Shown piece by piece: positions 58,006 through 64,000 of a stretch of 64,000 bases of DNA. Made by a program: the position numbers and the translations under genes. Numbering within the stretch: position 1 is the stretch's first letter; each line of letters opens with the position of its first letter. The DNA is from a virus: positions 1 to 64,000 of the IMG/VR virus record IMGVR_UViG_3300009320_000011; one strand, written 5' to 3'. Under the pieces are notes generated by a model. The model ran no database searches and was not told the DNA's origin. It was given only the letters and a program-made list of their open reading frames with translations.

Positions 58006-58251
58006 ATGAAAAATAGAACAAAACAGGAAGTAGTAGTGAATAATATAATATTAGACACTCCAAAAAAGTATAAATCAGCCGTTAATAAAATGGCAAAAAT
58101 GTTAGCAAAAGATGACCCAGATGGTAAAATTTTAGAGGAAATGAAAAAACTAGAGAAGGCTGGATTTGATAATAATTATATCATGAAATATATGGTCCAT
58201 GCAATGAAACACAGTAATAGAACTGATGCTGATATGGAATTATTTGATTAA
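58006..58251 (+). CDS. Hypothetical small protein, 81 aa
   Basis: Charged helical protein with NKMAKMLAKDDPDGKILEEM and NNYIMKYMVHAMKHSNRTDA. It lies between a methyltransferase and the clamp loader. No family recognised. Confidence 0.6.
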   Translation: MKNRTKQEVVVNNIILDTPKKYKSAVNKMAKMLAKDDPDGKILEEMKKLEKAGFDNNYIMKYMVHAMKHSNRTDADMELFD

Positions 58252-58266
58252 TAAATTTAAGATTAT

Positions 58267-58515
58267 ATGATTGACAAAAATAAAGAACATTTTTTCTGGA
58301 ATGAGCGGTACCGCCCCCAAAATTTAGATGATTATGTGGGCAATGAAGCATTAATACAGAGCGTCAAAATATGGATAGAAAGTGGCGAAATCCCAAATCT
58401 ATTATTATATGGGAAAGCTGGGACGGGCAAATGTTTGGATTATTCTGAGTATATTGATATTGAGATGGAAGTATCTGATGATGAATATAAGATACTAAAA
58501 CAATATGAAATTTGA
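58267..58515 (+). CDS. 44: Clamp loader large subunit N-part fused to a 27-residue split-intein N-half
   Basis: 82 aa. Residues 1-55 are the start of gp44 (WNERYRPQNLDDYVGNEALI, NLLLYGKAGTGK). Cys56 replaces the Walker A Thr as the first residue of an intein N-half: CLDYSEYIDIEMEVSDDEYK and seven more residues, then stop. This is an atypical split with a very short N-half. Trans-splicing with the C-half at 58637 would restore GTGKTSLAKLL. The ATPase site is therefore complete only after splicing. Confidence 0.88.
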   Translation: MIDKNKEHFFWNERYRPQNLDDYVGNEALIQSVKIWIESGEIPNLLLYGKAGTGKCLDYSEYIDIEMEVSDDEYKILKQYEI

Positions 58516-58527
58516 AATATTTTCTAG

Positions 58528-58653
58528 AAAACATATACTAATTTAATATTCTTATGCCATTCGTGTCATGCTAGAACCGCAAACTCGCATGATGATGGTT
58601 GGATTGATTATTATGTAAATAAAAATAAACAGTTTTATGAAAAAGAAATTTAG
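58528..58653 (+). pseudogene. Remnant of an HNH homing endonuclease between intein halves
   Basis: After a TAG the frame reads NLIFLCHSCHARTANSHDDG and then WIDYYVNKNKQFYEKEI before TAG at 58651. The CHSCHAR segment with surrounding residues is the C-terminal part of an HNH finger. No start codon or N-terminal nuclease part remains. It overlaps the start of the C-half gene by 17 bases. This looks like the decayed endonuclease of the clamp loader intein. Confidence 0.72.
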
Positions 58654-59812
58654 GTTACCAGTTGGAGAACTTTTTAAGTTTTTTAATTTATTGGATATTG
58701 ATGATAATGATACTGTTGATATTAATAGATATTTAGCTATTAAAAATCAATATAATAAATATAAACGTATTAATTCTTTAATAAAAAAACAGGGTCAAGT
58801 AAATATATATAAATTTGAAGATGATATAAATATTAAATGTGATGAAAAACATTTAGTTAGATGTAATAATAGATTTATATGTATAAAAGATGCCGATACA
58901 GTTGATACAATATATGGAAATAAAAAAAAGATGGGGGCAATATCAGGAACTATTAAAGATGTTTATGATTTTTCAATAGATAGTCCACACGAATATATAA
59001 CATCTAATGGTGTTATTTGCCACAATACATCTTTAGCAAAATTATTGGTTAAGAATATAGATTGTGATTTCATGTATGTTAATGCCAGTGATAAAGGTAA
59101 TATTGATTTTCTTAGAAACGAAATCATACCATTCGCAACATCAATTGGATTTAAGGATCGTAAAATTATAATTCTTGATGAAGCGGATTATTTATCATTT
59201 GGTGGAATGGGTGGTTCTCAACAAGCACTTAGAAATACAATGGAAGCATCATCTAGAAATACAAGATTTATTTTAACTTGTAATTATGTTGAAAAAATAA
59301 TTGATCCAATCAAAAGTCGTTGCGATGTATACCATATAACACCACCATCCAGGAAAGAGGTCGCTGTATTATTAACTAAAATTCTTAATAAAGAGCAAGT
59401 GGAATATGATGTATCTGATTTAGCAGTAGTTGTTAATTCAACATATCCGGATATGAGGAGAGCTATTAATTTGATTCAACGACAATCCATTAATGGTAAA
59501 CTTAAGATTAGCAAACAATCAATTATTGAATCAAATTATATGCTAAAAATAGCAGAAGAACTAAAATCCAATAAAGAACCAAAAGAAAAATTCAAATCAA
59601 TACGTAAAATAATATCAGATAGTAAAGTAAGAGATTTCGAAGATTTATATAGATTTCTATTTGATAATGTAGATGACTATGCAAAAGGAAATATAGCATC
59701 TGTTATATTAGAAATAGCCGAGACTCAGTTTCAGTCGACTTTCGTGGTGGATAAAGAAATTGCGGTAACAAGCTTATTGGTGAAATTAATTAGGACCATA
59801 AATGAAAAATAA
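58637..59812 (+). CDS. 44: Clamp loader large subunit C-part with split-intein C-half
   Basis: 391 aa. Residues 1-130 are the intein C-half, including a block-B-like IKCDEKHLVRCNNRFI and the terminal blocks DVYDFSIDSPHEYITSNGVI and CHN. +1 Thr131 begins TSLAKLLVKNIDCDFMYVNA of gp44. Walker B is KIIILDEADYLS, sensor 1 FILTCNYVEKIIDPIKSRCD, with SRC. The rest is the AAA+ lid and collar (T4 gp44 is 319 aa; the extein total here is about 316). It loads the gp45 clamp together with gp62. Confidence 0.9.
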   Translation: MKKKFRLPVGELFKFFNLLDIDDNDTVDINRYLAIKNQYNKYKRINSLIKKQGQVNIYKFEDDINIKCDEKHLVRCNNRFICIKDADTVDTIYGNKKKMGAISGTIKDVYDFSIDSPHEYITSNGVICHNTSLAKLLVKNIDCDFMYVNASDKGNIDFLRNEIIPFATSIGFKDRKIIILDEADYLSFGGMGGSQQALRNTMEASSRNTRFILTCNYVEKIIDPIKSRCDVYHITPPSRKEVAVLLTKILNKEQVEYDVSDLAVVVNSTYPDMRRAINLIQRQSINGKLKISKQSIIESNYMLKIAEELKSNKEPKEKFKSIRKIISDSKVRDFEDLYRFLFDNVDDYAKGNIASVILEIAETQFQSTFVVDKEIAVTSLLVKLIRTINEK

Positions 59813-59827
59813 AGGAGGAATAAAATA

Positions 59828-60028
59828 ATGACAAAACAAAATATTAATATATCTGGTTTACCAAAAATTACATGTGAAGAATGCGATAGCGAAGTATTTG
59901 AACAAGTGTTCGTAATACATAAATTATCAGCATTAGATCCAGTAAATCCAGATGGACAGGAAAGAATAATTCCTGCAATGGCTTTTAGATGTGCAAAATG
60001 TAGAGAAATACTTGACTATGAATACTAA
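59828..60028 (+). CDS. Small zinc-ribbon protein, 66 aa
   Basis: Contains ITCEECDSEVFEQVFVIHKL and MAFRCAKCREILDYEY, two CxxC pairs forming a zinc ribbon. Starts after AAAGGAGG. It overlaps the next ATG. Small zinc-ribbon proteins occur between gp44 and gp62 genes in marine T4-like phages, but the role is unknown to me. Confidence 0.7.
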   Translation: MTKQNINISGLPKITCEECDSEVFEQVFVIHKLSALDPVNPDGQERIIPAMAFRCAKCREILDYEY

Positions 60029-60488
60029 GAAAAAAGATGGCAACAAGGCAAAGACTATATTTGATAATATAAATGACCTAACAAATAAAAAAACACCGTG
60101 GTCAGAATATGATGAAATGGATAGAAAATCATTTAATGTATTTATGTTAAATAGATGGTTATCTATGGATTTTGATTTAATTGATCTAGTTGATTATTTA
60201 CAACAATATACAATTAATATACTGGATAAAGCATCTACATATAAAGTATATTTTGATCTATTACCAAAAAAGAAAATATATAACAAATATATTGGCAAAT
60301 CAAAGGGAAAAAGTAATAAGGAATTACTCGAAATATTATCAAAACATTTCCAAATCAGCCACACAGAAGCAGAAGATTATTTGGAAATAATAAATAAAAA
60401 TGAAGATGGAAGATTATATCTTATTGGTGTAATGAAAATATACGGAATGGACGATAAAGAAATAAAAAAAATAATCGGAAAAACATGA
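60018..60488 (+). CDS. 62: Clamp loader small subunit, gp62-like
   Basis: 156 aa from ATG 60018 inside the end of the zinc-ribbon gene. Conserved-looking core FNVFMLNRWLSMDFDLIDLV, then TYKVYFDLLPKKKIYNKYIG and a helical end. It follows gp44, as T4 gene 62 does. gp62 joins four gp44 subunits to form the clamp loader. Divergent family; assigned by position and the LLPKK motif. Confidence 0.65.
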   Translation: MNTKKKDGNKAKTIFDNINDLTNKKTPWSEYDEMDRKSFNVFMLNRWLSMDFDLIDLVDYLQQYTINILDKASTYKVYFDLLPKKKIYNKYIGKSKGKSNKELLEILSKHFQISHTEAEDYLEIINKNEDGRLYLIGVMKIYGMDDKEIKKIIGKT

Positions 60489-61429
60489 TTAATCATAAAG
60501 CGATAGAAGGTGTTAGAAATACTGTGGATAATAAATCTGGCACAATAGTGTCGTATACTCAGTTTAGTATGTACTCATCATGTCCGTTATCATGGAAACT
60601 AAAATATATAGATAAGTTAGGCGATGATGTTTACAGCATCCACTTGCTTTTTGGATCGGCAATGCATACTGTGATCCAACGATATCTTCAAATGATGTTT
60701 GATACAACAATACAAAAACTAGAGGATTTTGACTGGAATAAATTATTAATGACTGAAATGTTAAATGAATTTACTAATGCTAAAAAGAAAGGCAGTAAAG
60801 TTCAAATCACAAAAGATGAAATGTATTCTTTCTTAGAAGATGGTATAAAGATATTAACTTGGTTCCGAAAAAATAGAGCAAAATATTATTCAAAACGAGG
60901 ACACGACTTCGAAGGATCAGAAATACCAATCTATATACAGTTAACTGATATAAATGAGAATATTTGGTTTTTAGCATATATTGATTTGATTATATCTGAT
61001 ACAACATATAAAAAGTTCTATATGCAAGATATTAAAACATCAACAAAAGGTTGGAATCAATACCAAAAGAAAGATAAAACAAAACTAGCTCAATTGGTTC
61101 TGTATAAATATTTTTTTAGTAAATTATATAAGATTAATATTGACGATATTGAAGCAAGTTATTTTATATTGAAGAGAGAAATATATGAGGATTCTATATA
61201 TCCACAAAGAAGGGTACAAGAATTTAAACCATCAACTGGAAGTGTTACTACAAATCGGGTGCTAAAGGAATTTAGAGAGTTTATTGAACACTGTTTTAAT
61301 GATGATGGAAGTTATAATATAGAAGCAGAATATAAAGCTGTACATGGACCGAGAGAATACAACTGTACTTTTTGTGATTTTAAGGATAAACATGAATTAT
61401 GCCACCTAAATAAAAGAACTGAATCATGA
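60485..61429 (+). CDS. PD-(D/E)XK nuclease, Cas4/RecB-like
   Basis: 314 aa. SYTQFSMYSSCPLSWKLKYI at the start (first Cys), the His motif FGSAMHTVIQ, the active-site Asp FLAYIDLIISD and MQDIKTSTKGW (DxK), the QLVLYKYFF helix, and C-terminal cysteines NCTFCDFKDKHELC. The four cysteines could bind an iron-sulfur cluster as in Cas4/AddB-type nucleases. It overlaps gp62 by ATGA. A role in recombination or host DNA processing is likely. Confidence 0.82.
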   Translation: MINHKAIEGVRNTVDNKSGTIVSYTQFSMYSSCPLSWKLKYIDKLGDDVYSIHLLFGSAMHTVIQRYLQMMFDTTIQKLEDFDWNKLLMTEMLNEFTNAKKKGSKVQITKDEMYSFLEDGIKILTWFRKNRAKYYSKRGHDFEGSEIPIYIQLTDINENIWFLAYIDLIISDTTYKKFYMQDIKTSTKGWNQYQKKDKTKLAQLVLYKYFFSKLYKINIDDIEASYFILKREIYEDSIYPQRRVQEFKPSTGSVTTNRVLKEFREFIEHCFNDDGSYNIEAEYKAVHGPREYNCTFCDFKDKHELCHLNKRTES

Positions 61430-61713
61430 GCAAAAAAGAAAAACCAATAATATTAGTTGTATATGTCGGCATATTCGATACAGACGCTGCATATACAAAA
61501 CAATATATATGTGAAATTGAAGAATCACTAAATAAATCAAGGGGTATGTTTGGTGATGAAGATATTGTAATGTTTATCGTTCCAGATTACGATGATACTG
61601 GCATACGAATTGAGTGTATAAATCCTGTCTTCGTATCAGAATCAGAATTTAATGAAATTGAAATCAAACTAAAAGAAACCAAAAAGAAACTTGATAAATA
61701 TCTAGATGAATGA
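61426..61713 (+). CDS. Hypothetical protein, 95 aa
   Basis: Alpha/beta protein starting MSKKEKPIILVVYVGIFDTD with KSRGMFGDEDIVMFIVPDYD. Overlaps both neighbours by a few bases, so it is part of a tightly coupled operon. No family recognised. Confidence 0.65.
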   Translation: MSKKEKPIILVVYVGIFDTDAAYTKQYICEIEESLNKSRGMFGDEDIVMFIVPDYDDTGIRIECINPVFVSESEFNEIEIKLKETKKKLDKYLDE

Positions 61714-62491
61714 AATAGTAAAATATGAATTGGGCGAAGTCCGACTAGGAGATTGCTTGGAACTTATGAAAGACATACCAGAAAAAAGTATTGATATGGT
61801 TCTTTGTGATCTGCCGTATGGAACTACTAGCTGTAAGTGGGATACTATTATTCCACTTGAACCTCTCTGGAATGAATATGAAAGAATAATTAAAAAAAAT
61901 ATTGCAGTAGTATTATTTTGCCAACAACCATTTACTAGTTTTTTGATTAGTAGTAATTTTGAAATGTTTAAGTATATGTGGTATTGGAGAAAGTCGCGAC
62001 CATCTGGTTATGTTAATGCAAAACTTAAACCACTAAAGGATATTGAGGAAATAACAGTATTCTCATACGGAACTACAGCAAACGGATCAGCTAATAATAT
62101 GACATATTATCCGCAAAATTTGGTTGAAGTGAATAAAGAGTGGAAAAGACCAAAAACATATAATACTAATAGAGCGGTTAATCCCGGTAGAAAGAGTAAT
62201 AAGCTAAAAAGAATTATACGATTTGAAGGATATCCAAGGCAAATTTTAGATTTTAGTATGCATAATGAGAACCAATATCATGATACTCAAAAACCGGTCG
62301 CACTTTTTGAATACTTAATTAAAACATATACGAACGAAGGAGATTTAGTTTTAGATAACTGCGCGGGAAGTGGAACGGCTGGGGTTGCTTGCATAAATAC
62401 GAACCGTAGATTTATTCTTATGGAGAAAGAACAAAAATACTTTGAAATCATAAAAGAAAGATTAAATAAACTAGAAAATAAATGGTGGTAA
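61706..62491 (+). CDS. DNA (adenine-type) methyltransferase, N6_N4_Mtase family
   Basis: 261 aa. Catalytic motif DMVLCDLPYGTTSCKWDTII (DPPY-type, here DLPY), the target region WYWRKSRPSGYVNAKLKPLK, and the SAM-binding end HDTQKPVALFEYLIKTYTNE, then LVLDNCAGSGTAGVACINTN and RRFILMEKE. The motif order (catalytic first, SAM-binding last) is that of beta-class enzymes. It probably methylates N6-adenine or N4-cytosine in phage DNA. Confidence 0.9.
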   Translation: MNEIVKYELGEVRLGDCLELMKDIPEKSIDMVLCDLPYGTTSCKWDTIIPLEPLWNEYERIIKKNIAVVLFCQQPFTSFLISSNFEMFKYMWYWRKSRPSGYVNAKLKPLKDIEEITVFSYGTTANGSANNMTYYPQNLVEVNKEWKRPKTYNTNRAVNPGRKSNKLKRIIRFEGYPRQILDFSMHNENQYHDTQKPVALFEYLIKTYTNEGDLVLDNCAGSGTAGVACINTNRRFILMEKEQKYFEIIKERLNKLENKWW

Positions 62492-62494
62492 AAA

Positions 62495-62902
62495 ATGAAA
62501 ATAGCAATAGTTGGCAGTAGAACTTTTTCTGATGAGATGATGATTCGAGATTGCGTAAATCAACTCAAAGAAAAATATGAAGATAAACTAACAATAGTGT
62601 CGGGAGGAGCAAAAGATGGAGCTGATGCATATGCTAAGAAATATGCTATATTTTTTAGCATTGAATACCACGAATATAATCCAGCTCATACTAGAAAGAA
62701 CCAATATTCAATAATGCCACAATCATACTTTGGAAAAGGATATCATCCGTCTCACTTCTTCCATCGTAATACATTGATAGTTAAGAACTCAGATGTAGTT
62801 ATAGCATTTATTAATCCACATACAAAATCAACTGGAACAAGACATACAATAAGTGAAGCAGAAAAGATTAATAAACCGGTATTAATTTTTGAACAAATAT
62901 GA
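62495..62902 (+). CDS. SLOG-family (DprA/YspA-like) nucleotide-binding protein
   Basis: 135 aa. MKIAIVGSRTFSDEMMIRDC (Rossmann start), TIVSGGAKDGADAYAKKYAI (SGGAxGAD motif), FFHRNTLIVKNSDVVIAFIN and KSTGTRHTISEAEKINKPVL are typical for the DUF2493/YspA branch of SLOG proteins. These bind nucleotides or nucleotide-like ligands. It ends in ATGA overlap with the radical SAM gene, so the two may act together. Confidence 0.85.
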   Translation: MKIAIVGSRTFSDEMMIRDCVNQLKEKYEDKLTIVSGGAKDGADAYAKKYAIFFSIEYHEYNPAHTRKNQYSIMPQSYFGKGYHPSHFFHRNTLIVKNSDVVIAFINPHTKSTGTRHTISEAEKINKPVLIFEQI

Positions 62903-64000
62903 ATAAAGATCTAACTATAGATGTGGATGATATTGTATTGTTAGTTGAACCACGACACAAAACTATTACATATAATATAGCGTTACTTAAATTTGCTAGA
63001 TATTGTAAAGATAATAATGTTAAGTTTCAATATATAAGGGGGGTAATTAGGCCAGATATAGTTCCTACAAAAATATTTATGTCATGTATATTTTCATGTT
63101 ATACTAGTACGTATGATAAAACTATAGATTTTTATCAAAGATTGTTTCCATCTGCAAGGTTTATTGTTGGTGGGGTTTTTCCAACTATGAGTCCTGGTTA
63201 TTTTGATAAACATAAGTCGTTTTTTTATGATATCGAAACATATAGTGGGGTGTGTTCTTTAATTGATAATGTGGTACCATTATATAATTGTGATATTAAA
63301 GATGAAGAAGTACCATTGCGGTTTGGTGGAAGATTAGAAAAATTAAAAAATAAAAAGAATTTATTTGCATACTATACATCAAGAGGATGTAATAATAAAT
63401 GTAAATATTGTGCTGTCCCAATGGTTGAAGGAAAAATATCTTGTAAAAAATCTATGAGTGATGCAATAAGGTTTGCAAAAATGGAATTGGGATATAATTG
63501 TAAAAAATTAATACTACTTGATAATAATTTTGTAGCAAATCCAGAATATAATAATATAATAACAGAAATAGTTGATGCTAATTTAAAGGTGGACATTGTA
63601 TCTGGATTTGAAATGAAATTGTTTACTGATGAGGTTGCAAAAAATATTTCTAGATTAACATTCACTTCTCAAGGAAATGCACCAGGCACTGTGCCATATA
63701 TTAGATTTGCTTATGATAGAAAGGCAGATAAGAAATGGTTGGATAGAACCATTCTTTTAATTAAAAAATATAATATTAAGGCATATCCATTTTTATATAT
63801 GCTGTATAACTTTAATGATACTCCAGAAGAAATATATGAAAGAATACAATATTGTTATGAAATAACTCTAAAGTATAAACAATCTATTTTTATATTTCCA
63901 CAAAGATACATACCATATGATTCGTTAAAAGTAAATGAATATGTATCACCAAATTGGACTGAAGATCAAGTACGGGGATTTAGATATTTAACAACAGTGG
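62899..64000 (+). CDS. Radical SAM protein, cut by the right edge
   Basis: Open frame from ATG 62899 to the window end, at least 367 codons. The iron-sulfur motif YTSRGCNNKCKYCAV (CxxxCxxC) is near residue 160. The N-terminal 150 residues include FIVGGVFPTMSPGYF, recalling the cobalamin-binding-like domain of B12-type radical SAM enzymes (class B-like layout). Further along are KLILLDNNFVANPEY and SGFEMKLF. Coupled to a SLOG protein and next to DNA methyltransferases. A role in nucleotide or DNA modification is an inference from context. Confidence 0.78.
   Translation, partial: MNKDLTIDVDDIVLLVEPRHKTITYNIALLKFARYCKDNNVKFQYIRGVIRPDIVPTKIFMSCIFSCYTSTYDKTIDFYQRLFPSARFIVGGVFPTMSPGYFDKHKSFFYDIETYSGVCSLIDNVVPLYNCDIKDEEVPLRFGGRLEKLKNKKNLFAYYTSRGCNNKCKYCAVPMVEGKISCKKSMSDAIRFAKMELGYNCKKLILLDNNFVANPEYNNIITEIVDANLKVDIVSGFEMKLFTDEVAKNISRLTFTSQGNAPGTVPYIRFAYDRKADKKWLDRTILLIKKYNIKAYPFLYMLYNFNDTPEEIYERIQYCYEITLKYKQSIFIFPQRYIPYDSLKVNEYVSPNWTEDQVRGFRYLTTV

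Overview
This window is a contiguous stretch of the genome of a T4-like contractile-tailed phage (tailed dsDNA myovirus). It is very AT-rich and almost fully coding, and every gene except one homing endonuclease is on the + strand. I recognise gp21 protease, gp22 scaffold, gp23 capsid, gp13/14/15-like neck proteins, gp18 sheath, gp19 tube, gp26-like protein, tape measure, baseplate proteins, gp32, UvsX, a 5' nuclease, gp41 helicase, family B polymerase, gp45 clamp and gp44/gp62 clamp loader. Eight promoters of the form TTG-N19/20-TATATT(C/T)(G/A) resemble the Bacteroidota sigma factor consensus (TTTG / TAnnTTTG). I therefore infer a Bacteroidota, probably flavobacterial, host. No rRNA, tRNA or CRISPR array was seen, and there is no gene-free stretch longer than 300 bases.

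Layout. 1-7 kb: head module (protease, scaffold, capsid) with small leader proteins and a phage ribosomal protein bS21. 7-10 kb: homing endonuclease, purine nucleoside phosphorylase and a duplicated fragment. 10-16.5 kb: neck and sheath genes. 16.6-26.3 kb: a dense island of small leader-cargo genes, remnants of such genes, a lipoprotein, two homing endonucleases and the tail tube gene. 26.3-36 kb: tail assembly, tape measure and baseplate. 36-64 kb: replication and nucleotide metabolism (PolA-like polymerase, SSB, UvsX, nuclease, helicase, a three-piece class II ribonucleotide reductase, a two-piece family B polymerase, clamp and two-piece clamp loader), then DNA methyltransferases, a PD-(D/E)XK nuclease, a SLOG protein and a radical SAM protein cut by the right edge.

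Two systems stand out. (1) About two dozen small proteins, all in the virion half, begin with a basic/acidic helix of the type MKKSELRQIIREEIK followed by (L/I)-x-E. This matches the architecture of T4 capsid-targeting sequences that gp21 removes. I infer a large, fast-evolving set of capsid-packaged, probably injected proteins. Its birth and death are visible as orphan leaders, deletions, frameshifts and duplications. (2) Several replication genes are broken exactly at catalytic motifs. The ribonucleotide reductase is cut by two consecutive split inteins, each flanking a free-standing homing endonuclease. The clamp loader is cut in Walker A by an atypical split intein with a 27-residue N-half, and an HNH remnant lies in the gap. 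The polymerase is cut inside motif C (YIDT / DSL) by a bare TAG-ATG, and the 5' nuclease is interrupted by TAA just after its conserved VDGL. In both of these last two cases a perfect inverted repeat of at least 11 bp ends within a few bases of the stop codon. Function assignments come from reading motifs by eye; no database search was possible.
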